Shown piece by piece: positions 25,183 through 33,378 of a stretch of DNA of 52,434 nt. The notes beneath the pieces were generated by a model, which searched no databases, was not told the DNA's origin, and was given only the letters and a program-made list of their open reading frames with translations. The position numbers and the translations under genes are program-made. This stretch comes from Akkermansia muciniphila (lineage in GTDB: Bacteria > Verrucomicrobiota > Verrucomicrobiia > Limisphaerales > UBA9464): NCBI GenBank assembly GCA_945900455.1, contig CAMDJH010000006.1, forward strand, positions 1 through 52,434, in the 5' to 3' direction. Within the stretch, counting starts at the first letter, position 1, and every line of letters starts with the position of its first letter.

Positions 25183-26550
25183 TCAAATCGCGGCCAATTC
25201 CCTCCAAAGATGAGCCCCCATCCGCATACCCGCCGTGAAAGCGTCCAAGCTGAATTTTTCGTTGGGCGAGTGGGCATTGTCATCGGGCAATGCCATCCCG
25301 AGCAGCAGCGTGTCCACGCCGAGCACCTTTTTGAATTGATTCACGATGGGAATGGAGCCGCCTTCGCGCATGAGGAGTGCCTCGTATCCGAAGCCCGCTC
25401 GCAGGGCGCGCAGAGCCGCTTGGGCACGGGGAGTCGTCGGCGAGACAATGTAAGGTTCACCCCCGTGACCGTGTGTCACGGTGAGACGCACGGTCGGAGG
25501 ACAATGCTTCCGCAAATACTCGGTCACAGCCTTGACGATTTGTCGCGGCTTCTGATTGGGCACCAGCCGGATTGTGATCTTGGCGGACGCCCAGGACGGT
25601 ACGATGGTCTTGCTGCCCGCGCCCTGGTAGCCGCTGGTTAGGCCATTGATTTCAAATGTGGGGCGGGAAGTCTTCTGCTCTTCGGGCGTAAATCCGGATT
25701 CTCCGAACAGCTTCGGGACGCCCAGAAACTTGCGATACGCTTCGCTGCGAAATGGCAGTTTGGCCATCTGCCGCCGCTCATACGCGGAAAGAGGTGCCAC
25801 ATTCTCGTAAAAGCCAGGCACGCTAATTTTTCCGCGCTCATCCCGCATCTTCGCCAGCAACTGGCAGAGGGCCATGGCCGGATTTTCCAGTGAACCACCG
25901 AACAGGCCCGAGTGGAGATCGCGTGATGGACCGTCAATCCGCACTCCGATCGCCGCGATGCCCCGCAGCGCGTAGGTGAGTGCCGGGTGTTTGAGGCTCG
26001 GAATGCCATTGTCGGAAATGACGACTCCATCACAGGCTAATTTGCCGCGCTGCTTCTGAAGAAACTGTCCCAAATGATCACTGCCAACTTCCTCCTCGCC
26101 CTCGATCAGAAAGATGAGATTGCAGGGTACTCGGGTCCCGGTGCGGACATGTGCCTCGACGACGTTAAGGTGCGCGAGATGCTGGCCCTTGTTGTCGCTG
26201 ATTCCCCGGGCGAAAATGCTGCGGCCTTCAATGCGCGGCTCAAAAGGGGGCGTCTTCCACAATTCGAATGGCTCCGGCGGCTGGACATCGTAGTGACCAT
26301 ACACCAGGTAGGTCGGACGGCGGGAGTCCACCGGAGTTGTCCGCGCCACGACGATGGGGTTGCCGGCGGTCCGATGCACCATGGTGGTCAAGCCCAGCCC
26401 ACGGCAATGGTTGGCGATCCAGGCGGCGGCCCGCAACATGTCCGGGGCATGCTGGGGTTGAGCACTCACACTCGGAATGCGCGCGTAGGCGCAAAGTTCC
26501 TCGACGAAACGGGCCTCGTGAGTTTGGAGATAGTCGAGTAAGGCTTTCAT
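25183..26550 (-). CDS. M20/M28-type dipeptidase (metallopeptidase)
   Basis: A 455-residue zinc peptidase of the M20 dipeptidase family (PepV/carnosinase-like), hydrolysing dipeptides or acyl-amino acids in the cytoplasm. Motifs: ARIPSVSAQPQHAPDM near the N-terminus, YLVYGHYDVQPPEPFELWK with the first metal His and Asp, FLIEGEEEVGSDHLGQFLQK with the general-base Glu pair, ISDNGIPSLKHPALTYALRG with the third metal Asp, and MREGGSIPIVNQFKKVLG. The ATG at 26550 gives the usual N-terminus; the frame runs on to 26670 without family sequence. It is divergent from a small membrane-protein gene. No signal peptide. Confidence 0.9.
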   Translation of the reverse strand: MKALLDYLQTHEARFVEELCAYARIPSVSAQPQHAPDMLRAAAWIANHCRGLGLTTMVHRTAGNPIVVARTTPVDSRRPTYLVYGHYDVQPPEPFELWKTPPFEPRIEGRSIFARGISDNKGQHLAHLNVVEAHVRTGTRVPCNLIFLIEGEEEVGSDHLGQFLQKQRGKLACDGVVISDNGIPSLKHPALTYALRGIAAIGVRIDGPSRDLHSGLFGGSLENPAMALCQLLAKMRDERGKISVPGFYENVAPLSAYERRQMAKLPFRSEAYRKFLGVPKLFGESGFTPEEQKTSRPTFEINGLTSGYQGAGSKTIVPSWASAKITIRLVPNQKPRQIVKAVTEYLRKHCPPTVRLTVTHGHGGEPYIVSPTTPRAQAALRALRAGFGYEALLMREGGSIPIVNQFKKVLGVDTLLLGMALPDDNAHSPNEKFSLDAFTAGMRMGAHLWRELAAI

Positions 26551-26685
26551 GTTAACGGAGGCACCTTGCCGGCGCGATGGCCGCGGGTCGAGCGGAAGTG
26601 GAAGTAAATTTGGAACCTGAGGACTCTTGCAAAGGATTCGCGCAGAAGACGTCGCCTTTTCGACGTTCAATGCTAAGTTGATCGC

Positions 26686-26901
26686 ATGAATTTCAGCCTG
26701 CCAAACCTGATTGGCGGATTTATTTTCGGTACGTTCGGCTTTGCGGCCTGGCGTTACGGCAAGGGTGCCCAGGAATGGCGACCCATGCTCATTGGAATGG
26801 CCTTGATGATTTTTCCGTACTTCATTGACAACGTCTGGCTGCTCTATGGAATCGGAACTTTCCTGACCGCGTCCCTTTTCCTCTTTCGCGAACCGGGTTG
26901 A
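26686..26901 (+). CDS. Small integral membrane protein, function unknown
   Basis: A 71-residue protein with three hydrophobic segments: NLIGGFIFGTFGFAAWRYGK, MLIGMALMIFPYFIDNVWLL and GIGTFLTASLFLF. The pattern, with G-A-Q-E-W in the loop, resembles a small conserved family of bacterial amino-acid-transport-like membrane proteins of unknown role. It stands alone between two minus-strand genes. The first 26 bases upstream are AT-rich (ATGCTAAGTTGATCGC), but no confident promoter can be named. Confidence 0.75.
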   Translation: MNFSLPNLIGGFIFGTFGFAAWRYGKGAQEWRPMLIGMALMIFPYFIDNVWLLYGIGTFLTASLFLFREPG

Positions 26902-26983
26902 GGTGACCGCTCACCAAGTGCCAGTTTGTTCGTAGGATCCTGCCGCGATTGCCATCGGTCGAGGGGATAACCGCATTTTTAAC

Positions 26984-27469
26984 TCAGTGCGGCGGCGGCA
27001 GAATCTCGATGCCGTACTTGGGCGCGACGGTGAGGAGTTTCTGAATGTCCGCGGGCATTACCGGCAATGGTGGCGATTGGAAGGAAGGCAGGGGTTGCGC
27101 AATCTCAGCCATGAATTTTTCGAAGCCGGGCGGCGTGACGAGAATCAACATCCGCGCAGGCTCGTTGCTTTCATTCCTGAAAGCGTGCGGAATGTCACGC
27201 GGCCCCTGGATGAACGAGCCTGGCTTCGCCACGACCCGTTTGTCACCCAGAGTGAAAGTGATTTCGCCTTCGAGCACGAAGAACGCCTCGTCCTCGCGGT
27301 GATGGATGTGCGGCGGCGGCCCACCGCCGGGGAGCACTCTCGCCTCGCACAAGACGAAGGCGCAGCCGGTCTGTTCGCCAGTAGCGAGGAAACGATAGAC
27401 ATCGCCGACGGCCGAGAAAGATGGGCCTTCGCCTGGGCCGAGTTGAATGAGTTGAGCGGGAGTAATCAT
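26984..27469 (-). CDS. Cupin-domain protein
   Basis: A 161-residue single-domain cupin. Both conserved metal motifs are present: GPPPHIHHREDEAFFVLEGE (G-x5-HxH-x4-E-x6-G) and PGSFIQGPRDIPHAFRN (the PxG-x-x-H-x3-N motif), which together bind one metal with three His and a Glu. Cupins of this type include dioxygenases (such as quercetinase-like enzymes) and isomerases; the reaction here is unknown. The C-terminus has a Pro-rich tail of about 30 residues. The leader of this gene contains A-rich repeats (27480-27502). Confidence 0.88.
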   Translation of the reverse strand: MITPAQLIQLGPGEGPSFSAVGDVYRFLATGEQTGCAFVLCEARVLPGGGPPPHIHHREDEAFFVLEGEITFTLGDKRVVAKPGSFIQGPRDIPHAFRNESNEPARMLILVTPPGFEKFMAEIAQPLPSFQSPPLPVMPADIQKLLTVAPKYGIEILPPPH

Positions 27470-27733
27470 AATTCAGTTTTTCTATTTTTTCTATTTTTTC
27501 TCTACCGCGCCGGTGGCCACGACTTACCTGCGATAAAGAAAAAGATAAAGTGACGGTTTACTTTCGGCTTATTTTAAGAGTAATTTCGCCGTATAGAACT
27601 GCAAGTAATAAAATCCTGCATCCGCCAAAGGATTGCTCCCCCAATTCGGACGACGAAGAATGCCCTCGAGTTCTGGAGCGGACCTCGTGAACCGGCTTTG
27701 ATTCTGGGTGGCAATCCGATGGGTTCTCCACCG
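27470..27733. other. AT-rich leader of the cupin gene
   Basis: A 264-base gap, markedly AT-rich compared with its surroundings, especially 27470-27620. A tandem repeat CTATTTTTT occurs at 27482 and 27491; in the cupin transcript it reads as A-rich units just upstream of the start. It may be a promoter UP element or ribosome-standby region. The open frame of 71 codons at 27558-27773 in this stretch is biased and looks non-coding. Confidence 0.4.
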
Positions 27734-28114
27734 TCATCCAATCGCGTCCACTCGCAGATCCCGCATCACGCATATCCCCGGTAACGGTACGCCCCGAATT
27801 GGACGGGCTCCGTCTTTTCGACGCGTACTGAATCGGTCCCGATGTCGGGTGAACATCTCATTTACAAAATCCTTCGAACCCAGAACCACTCCATCCGTCA
27901 TATGTCGCACTCGCAAACGCAATACCTGGCCTAAACTCAAGTCTCCCCCTCGGGCCAATTCCGCCCGGATGGTCTGTGAATCCAACACCGCTTTGTCGCT
28001 TCGGTTGGCCGAACCCGCCGCCATGAACAAGATCATCCGATATTGCGCCGCCGCCTTTCCCCAATCCGCCGGTTCTAAAAAGCTCATAAAGCCCCGCTCG
28101 AATCGTTGTCGCAC
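27734..28114 (-). pseudogene. Remnant of an IS200/REP-associated (RAYT-like) transposase, C-terminal part
   Basis: A 126-codon fragment on the minus strand. From about residue 9 it reads like the C-terminus of RAYT-type tyrosine transposases common in Verrucomicrobiota: W-GKAAAQYRMILFMAAG, LSLGQVLRLRVRHMTDGVVL, GSKDFVNEMFTRHRDRF, RKDGARPIRG and VMRDLRVDAIG. The N-terminal catalytic half (HUH and Tyr) is missing: an in-frame TAA sits two codons before the GTG used as start. It therefore cannot encode an active transposase. Recognition is from memory of the family, so the family name is less certain than the fact that it is a fragment. Confidence 0.55.
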
Positions 28115-28133
28115 CCGTTAACGCCGCTGCTTT

Positions 28134-28811
28134 ATGTTGCAGCCTTGCTTCGGGTACCCGATTCGCTGTAACCGTGTCCCTTACCGGGAGTCAGTCATCT
28201 CGGAAAATGTGGAAGCGACGCCTTGTACTGATTCCCCGAACTTGGACGTTCCTGCCTGCCTCGATCGAGTGCGGGCACGGGACGAAGCGGCCGCGCGGGA
28301 TTTGGTTCAACATCTTCACCCACTGATTGTTAAGATCGTCCGGGCCCACCTTCCCCGCCAAACTGCTGAAGAGGATCTCGTGCAAATGGTACTGACAAAA
28401 ATCTTCACCCGCCTGGATCAATTCAGGGGGGCCGTGCCCTTCGAGCACTGGGTTTCGCGGGTTGCGGTCAATACCTGCCTCTCGGAACTCAACCGGCAGC
28501 GGACACGCCCGGAATGGCGCTGGTCCGACCTAAGTGAAGACGAGGAACGAGTGGTGCAGAATCTTGCAGCACAAGAGGCGGAACTGGATGAGAGTGACGC
28601 CCAGGGCGCGCGAGAACTGGTTCAGCGGGTCCTGAATCAGTTGGAGCCGGCTGACCGACTTGTGATCACCTTGCTGCACCTGGAAGGTAAATCGGTGGAC
28701 GAAATCCGGGCTATCACCGGCTGGAGCCGTCCGCTCGTTAAAGTGCGGGCCTTTCGGGCCCGGCAAAAGATGAAACGCCAATTGGATCGGCTTGCGAAGG
28801 AACGAAAGTGA
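28134..28811 (+). CDS. ECF-type RNA polymerase sigma factor
   Basis: A 225-residue sigma-70-family factor of the extracytoplasmic-function class. Region 2 is visible as DLVQMVLTKIFTRLDQFRG and FEHWVSRVAVNTCLSELNRQ; region 4 as ELVQRVLNQLEPADRLVITL, then the recognition helix DEIRAITGWSRPLVKVRAFR. The first 25 residues are not conserved, so the true start may be a later GTG; ATG 28134 is shown. It directly precedes a one-span membrane protein gene with a one-base overlap (TGATG), the common place for a cognate anti-sigma factor, then a Spy-like protein and a CotH protein. Confidence 0.88.
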   Translation: MLQPCFGYPIRCNRVPYRESVISENVEATPCTDSPNLDVPACLDRVRARDEAAARDLVQHLHPLIVKIVRAHLPRQTAEEDLVQMVLTKIFTRLDQFRGAVPFEHWVSRVAVNTCLSELNRQRTRPEWRWSDLSEDEERVVQNLAAQEAELDESDAQGARELVQRVLNQLEPADRLVITLLHLEGKSVDEIRAITGWSRPLVKVRAFRARQKMKRQLDRLAKERK

Positions 28812-29107
28812 TGAAGATTGATGATCAACAACTGGACCGCCTCCTGCGTGCGGCCGCCAAAGCGCCGGCATCTGCGATCGCCCCGCCGACCGCCGCCGTG
28901 GAGTACCGGACACTGGCGTCCTGGCGATCCGCCAGGACGGTGGATACGTTTGTCGGCATGCTTCCTTGGCTACGACGAGGTTTATTCCTTTCGGGCGCCG
29001 CCGCCGCGTGTGCCCTGACACTGACCCTTGTCGCCGATCGGTCCGGAACGGTCGACGACGAGATTGAAACCCCCGACGCCGTGTTCACTCTGGCACTTTC
29101 CCGGTAA
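28811..29107 (+). CDS. Small membrane protein, candidate anti-sigma factor
   Basis: A 98-residue protein with a charged N-terminal part (MKIDDQQLDRLLRAAAKAPA, then SARTVDTFVGMLPWLRR), one membrane helix (about 56-75, GLFLSGAAAACALTLTLVA) and a short acidic tail. There is no zinc motif of the RsgI or ZAS type. Position decides the call: its ATG overlaps the sigma factor stop, so translation is coupled and the proteins probably meet. The membrane topology (N-in) would put the charged part next to the sigma factor. Homology to a known anti-sigma family is not evident, so the function is inference. Confidence 0.6.
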   Translation: MKIDDQQLDRLLRAAAKAPASAIAPPTAAVEYRTLASWRSARTVDTFVGMLPWLRRGLFLSGAAAACALTLTLVADRSGTVDDEIETPDAVFTLALSR

Positions 29108-29121
29108 TCCGACCGCACTCA

Positions 29122-29577
29122 ATGATCTCCGCCGCCCGCAAAGCCGCCATTGCGTATCTCGTCGCCACGTTCCTCGCCGGAGCGGTAGTCGGGGCTGCAC
29201 TCGGCTACTTCCGGGGCCGGCAGCCCGTTTTCCGCCCCCCGAGCCCGGACGCCATGTTGGAAAAATCACGCACCCGGTTGATCACCGACTTGGCTCTCAC
29301 CCCGGAGCAGTTGCAAAAAGTGGATCCGATCTTGAAGGAGCGGGCGGCGGCTCTCAAGAAAGCGCGGGACGAATCGATGCAGAAATTCCGCACTCTGATG
29401 GACCAATACCATCAGCGGGTTGCCGCCCTCCTGACTCCGGATCAACAGGTGAAGTACGAAGCGCGGCGGCAGGAGCGGGAAAAGAAATGGCACCACGATG
29501 GCTCTGGGGATCGCAATCCAGGAGACCGAAACGTCCCTGAAAAACCTAATGACCGGCTACCGGCACCACGGAAGTAG
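29122..29577 (+). CDS. Spy/CpxP-like periplasmic protein
   Basis: A 151-residue protein anchored or exported by an N-terminal helix (residues 8-28, AIAYLVATFLAGAVVGAAL), followed by a helical domain with two LTP-Q motifs: LALTPEQLQKVDPILKERAA and ALLTPDQQVKYEARRQERE. Two such motifs define the Spy/CpxP/CnrX group of periplasmic chaperones and metal sensors. The end is Pro/Asn/Asp-rich. It is 14 bases after the anti-sigma candidate, so the three genes form an operon; it may act as an envelope signal sensor for the sigma factor or be its target. Metal-binding residues are not clear. Confidence 0.78.
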   Translation: MISAARKAAIAYLVATFLAGAVVGAALGYFRGRQPVFRPPSPDAMLEKSRTRLITDLALTPEQLQKVDPILKERAAALKKARDESMQKFRTLMDQYHQRVAALLTPDQQVKYEARRQEREKKWHHDGSGDRNPGDRNVPEKPNDRLPAPRK

Positions 29578-29615
29578 CCTCTTCAACTCAGACACTATCC
29601 ATGAACCGACCGTTG

Positions 29616-29671
29616 CTCTACCCTTTCCGCCACTCCGAGTGGGGGAGAGGGTGCCCGAAGGGCGGATGAGG
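29616..29671. repeat. Imperfect palindromic repeat between sigma operon and cotH
   Basis: A stem of CCCTTTCCGCCAC with GTGGGGGAGAGGG (one G-U pair and one mismatch) around a five-base loop, followed by a GC-rich tail CCCGAAGGGCGG. It resembles the pyrimidine/purine-rich intergenic palindromes scattered in many Gram-negative genomes. It may also act as a weak terminator for the sigma operon. Only one copy is present here. Confidence 0.4.
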
Positions 29672-29774
29672 TGGTGCTTGGGTTCATGGCATCATGGCGC
29701 GCACTTTAATTTCGGCGGGTTCTCTCCCCGCACCGATTTCCACTTCTTAAGGCTTCAAACTGCCATTCATTCCA

Positions 29775-31811
29775 ATGACTCGTTTTGCACCGGCTCTCGC
29801 GACTATTTCCATAGCCGCCGCCCTTATTTTCGCCGCTGCCCGGGCGGATTCATCCGTCCCGCACCTTTCGGCAAATCTGTTTCGCCAAAGCAAAATCTGG
29901 GAAATCCATTTAAAGCTGGCTCCGGATCAATGGCTCGCCTTGCAACCCGAAGAGTCTGAAGGGGGTGGCCCCCCCGGAGGCGGCGGTCGGGGTTTCAACC
30001 CTACAATGTTCATCGCCCCGGCGTTCATGGGTGCCCTGGATCAGGATAATAACGGCGAGCTCTCGCGCACCGAATTCATTGAGGGATTTGATCGGTGGTT
30101 CGAAGCCTGGAATACCAACCGGTCGGGCCGGCTTACGCTGGACCAATTGCGCGCGGGTTTAAACCAAAGCTTATCCCCCGGTCCCGGCGGCCCCGGAGGC
30201 GGACGAAGCGGTCCCGGCGGCCCCGGGGGTGGAAGCTTCTTGCAAGGCCGAAACGGCAGCCGAAACGGGCTCTCGGCCGCCCGCGGCATCGATTTCAAAT
30301 TCGCGCATGCCGATCTCAAATTCGCCGGAAGCACTTTCAAAGACGTCGGAGTTCGCTACAAAGGCAATGGAACGTTCATGCAGTCGCGCGGGTCGGAGAA
30401 AAAGTCATTTAAGATCGACCTCGATCATTACGTTAAGGGTCAAACAATTGCCGAATCCTCGAAACTCAACCTCCATAATTGCGTCACCGACGCCAGTTGG
30501 ATGAATGAGGTGCTCGCCTACCAACTCTATCGGGATGCCGGTGTCGCTGCGCCGCGAACCGCTTATGCACGGCTCCGTGTCACCGTGCCAGGCGGGCACG
30601 ACAACAAGTATTTTGGCCTCTATTCGTTGGTGGAAAATGAAGACGCTCGCTTCCTGGAGGAAAACTATGGGTCGAAAAAGGGAGCTCTCTTCAAACCGGT
30701 CACCCCGCGGCTGTTCGATGACCTCGGTGACGACTGGTCGAAGTACCTTCAGATCTACGATCCGAAAACAGCTGTCTCAGAGAAAGAAGCTCAACGCGTC
30801 ATCGAGTTCGCCCGCCTTGTCACCCGGGCGGAGGATACGGAGTTTTCTGCCAAGGTCGGTGATTTCCTGGACTTGGAACAATTCTCCCGGTTCATGGCGG
30901 TGACAACCTGGTTGTCGACGCTGGATAGCATTCTGGGCATGGGCCAGAATTTCGTGGTCTACCTGCATCCAAAAACTCACAAATTCCACTTCATGCCCTG
31001 GGATCTGGACCATTCATTTGGACAATTCGGAATGATGGGGAGCCAAGAGGATCGAGAGACCCTCAGTATACAACAACCTTGGCAGGGCAACGTCCGGTTT
31101 CTGGAACGTGTCTACAAAGTGGATGCCTTTCAAAAACTGTACCGCGCACGTCTGGACGAGTTTAGCAAATCGATCTTCAAGCCGGAACGATTCTTACAAC
31201 AGGTCGACAGCCTGGCACCGATACTGCGACCGGCGATCGCTGAAGAGTCACCCGAGAAACTTGCGCGCTTTGACAAAGTTGTCGCCGGAGAAATGGTCGA
31301 GCCAGCCCCCTTCGGTGGGCTGGGTGGGCCCGGGGGACGTGGCGGTCCGGCTCCCAATGGGGCCGGGAATGTGATCGTCCCTCTGGAGGGGCGCCCACCC
31401 CCAGGCTTCGGGGGCCCCCGCCCTCCCGGTGGACCGGCGGGACCCGGCGGACCCGGCGGAATGTTTCAACCGGCTCACCCCATCAAGACATTTGTCGCCG
31501 CACGCAACCAGGCAGTCCGCGACCAACTCGAAGGCCGCTCCGAGGGTAAAAGGCTCGAGGGCATGAACCGTCGAATGGGTCCTGGCATGTTCCTCGCCCA
31601 GCCCATCCTGGAAAAGGCCGACGCGGACAAAGACGGGACGATCAGTGCACCTGAGCTTCATCGTCTCGCGGAAAAGTGGTTTGGTGAATGGGACCGGGAG
31701 AAGACCGGCAAACTCAACTCGGACCAATTGCGCGGCGGGATCAGCATGGCGTTTCCGCCACCGCCTGGTTTTGGCCCGCCCGGCGGCGGACCACGGCCTC
31801 CAACTCGATAG
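29775..31811 (+). CDS. Secreted CotH-family protein flanked by EF-hand pairs
   Basis: A 678-residue exported protein. Signal peptide 1-25 (ending FAAARA). An EF-hand pair lies at about 87-132 (loops DQDNNGELSRTE and NTNRSGRLTLDQ), then a Gly/Pro-rich linker, the CotH domain (about 175-510), a second Gly/Pro-rich linker and a second EF-hand pair at about 614-660 (DADKDGTISAPE and DREKTGKLNSDQ). In each pair the first loop is canonical and the second degenerate. CotH marks: YKGNGTFMQSRGSEKKSFK, YFGLYSLVENEDARFLEE and MPWDLDHSFGQF, the candidate metal/kinase site. CotH proteins include Bacillus spore-coat kinases. The target of this one is unknown. The ATG at 29775 follows an AT-rich leader. Confidence 0.85.
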   Translation: MTRFAPALATISIAAALIFAAARADSSVPHLSANLFRQSKIWEIHLKLAPDQWLALQPEESEGGGPPGGGGRGFNPTMFIAPAFMGALDQDNNGELSRTEFIEGFDRWFEAWNTNRSGRLTLDQLRAGLNQSLSPGPGGPGGGRSGPGGPGGGSFLQGRNGSRNGLSAARGIDFKFAHADLKFAGSTFKDVGVRYKGNGTFMQSRGSEKKSFKIDLDHYVKGQTIAESSKLNLHNCVTDASWMNEVLAYQLYRDAGVAAPRTAYARLRVTVPGGHDNKYFGLYSLVENEDARFLEENYGSKKGALFKPVTPRLFDDLGDDWSKYLQIYDPKTAVSEKEAQRVIEFARLVTRAEDTEFSAKVGDFLDLEQFSRFMAVTTWLSTLDSILGMGQNFVVYLHPKTHKFHFMPWDLDHSFGQFGMMGSQEDRETLSIQQPWQGNVRFLERVYKVDAFQKLYRARLDEFSKSIFKPERFLQQVDSLAPILRPAIAEESPEKLARFDKVVAGEMVEPAPFGGLGGPGGRGGPAPNGAGNVIVPLEGRPPPGFGGPRPPGGPAGPGGPGGMFQPAHPIKTFVAARNQAVRDQLEGRSEGKRLEGMNRRMGPGMFLAQPILEKADADKDGTISAPELHRLAEKWFGEWDREKTGKLNSDQLRGGISMAFPPPPGFGPPGGGPRPPTR

Positions 31812-31820
31812 GCCGACCCG

Positions 31821-33167
31821 TTACCCCGCCGCCCGCTGCAGTCGGGCGATTACCCGGACCCGTCCGAGCACTTCCATCAAGTGATACAAACTCGGCCCAA
31901 CCATCCGGCCCGTACACGCCACGCGGCAGGGTTGTACCAGCGCACCCGCCTTCACTCCAAGTTCGCCGGCCAATTGCTTGAGAGTTATCTCCAGTTCAGC
32001 CGCCTTGAAGAGTGCAACCTCCTGGAACTGCACTGCGAGTCGTTGCAAAAGTGCTCGCGATTCCGGTGTCAACGCCTTGGCTCGCGCCTCCACCTCGATC
32101 TCTAAATTTTCGTCGGGACGAAAATAAAAATCCACAAAGGATCCGAGATCCTTGAACAGTTTCCCTTTTTCCTGCGCTGTTGCCAGGGTCGCCGCGATGT
32201 ATTCCGGCGGATGACCTGCCAGCGAGATTCCCGCCCGGCCGAGGGCGTCCGTCCCGAGTTGAACAAAGCGCGAAAGCGGCATTCGACGGGTGTGTTCGGC
32301 ATGGAAATGCTCGAGTTTCTTCATGTCAAAGCGCGCATTGCTGCGGTGGACGTCCCCCAACTCAAACCGCTGCGCCGCCTCGTCTGCAGAAAACACGTCG
32401 CTCGCGTCCCGCGGAGTCCAACCCAGCAGACAGAGGTAATTCAGCACCGCCTCAGGAGCGAAACCGTCGTCGATATAGGTTTGAACACTAGCTCCCTGAT
32501 CTCGTTTGCTCATTTTTGAACCGTCCTGGTTCAGAATAAGCGGGATGTGGGCATAGACCGGCGGCTCGGCGCCGAAGGCCTGGAAAAGGGCAATATGCTT
32601 GGCCGTATTGCTGAGGTGATCCTCCCCCCGAATGACATCCGTGATGCCCATCTCCAAATCATCCACCACATTGACAAAATGGAAGACGGGCTGGCCGTCA
32701 CTGCGGATCAGCACGAAGTCCGGATCCTGCTCCTCCCGATCGGTCAAAGCCCGGACAACATCGCCCACGATCCGGTCGCGAATCGTCACCGGTGCGCGTG
32801 GCATCCGAAAAAGAATGGCCCCGTCTTTGTCATACGCGTGTCCCGCCGCCTTGAGTTGCTCCACTCGCCGGCGATACACGGCGTGGCGGCAACTCTGGAA
32901 ATAAGGCCCGCAATCGCCCTGAGAAGGACCGTTGGCATCCCCCGTGAGCGGGCCTTCATCCCAGTTCAGTCCAAGCCACCGCAAACCGCGGAGGATGACA
33001 TCCACCGCTTCCTGCGAATTGCGATTCTGGTCGGTATCTTCAATCCTCAGAATGAAAGTGCCGCCGGTGTGGCGGGCGTAAAGCCAGTTGAATAGGGCCG
33101 TCCGAGCGCCCCCGATATGGAGGTAGCCGGTTGGCGATGGCGCGAAACGAACCCGAACCTTTTTCAT
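31821..33167 (-). CDS. gltX: Glutamyl-tRNA synthetase
   Basis: Charges tRNA-Glu (and possibly tRNA-Gln) in protein synthesis. The 448-residue protein starts MKKVRVRFAPSPTGYLHIGG (HIGH-like motif HIGG), has RIEDTDQNRNSQEAVD, VNVVDDLEMGITDVIRGEDH and the KMSKR motif in NQDGSKMSKRDQG, and a helical anticodon-binding C-terminus. It is shorter than the usual 465-490 residues: between KAAGHAYDKDGAILFRMP and the preceding helix the segment normally carrying a zinc site or its replacement is missing by about 30 residues. The reading frame is intact. No gatCAB genes are visible in the window. The start at 33167 is preferred to 33227 because it gives the family N-terminus. Confidence 0.92.
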   Translation of the reverse strand: MKKVRVRFAPSPTGYLHIGGARTALFNWLYARHTGGTFILRIEDTDQNRNSQEAVDVILRGLRWLGLNWDEGPLTGDANGPSQGDCGPYFQSCRHAVYRRRVEQLKAAGHAYDKDGAILFRMPRAPVTIRDRIVGDVVRALTDREEQDPDFVLIRSDGQPVFHFVNVVDDLEMGITDVIRGEDHLSNTAKHIALFQAFGAEPPVYAHIPLILNQDGSKMSKRDQGASVQTYIDDGFAPEAVLNYLCLLGWTPRDASDVFSADEAAQRFELGDVHRSNARFDMKKLEHFHAEHTRRMPLSRFVQLGTDALGRAGISLAGHPPEYIAATLATAQEKGKLFKDLGSFVDFYFRPDENLEIEVEARAKALTPESRALLQRLAVQFQEVALFKAAELEITLKQLAGELGVKAGALVQPCRVACTGRMVGPSLYHLMEVLGRVRVIARLQRAAG

Positions 33168-33378
33168 GGGCCGCGAGGCTAGGCAACGGGTGGCGGTTCC
33201 ACAAGGGATCGGATGTCGACCGGTCAAAACCTCAAATCAATCAGTACGATGTAGCGGCAGCGGTACCCGCCATCGATTAACGGCGCGGCGAAGGTGGAGG
33301 TCGCAGGCGGTGCGATTTGACCGTACGAAAGACGTCAGCAGTGCCGTGAGCAAGATGCGTTTCACTTAAAGTAGGTGA

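Noticed and set aside
27558-27773. 71-codon open frame on the minus strand in the cupin leader
   Set aside because: No recognisable start context or domain; it overlaps the end of the transposase remnant and an AT-rich control region.
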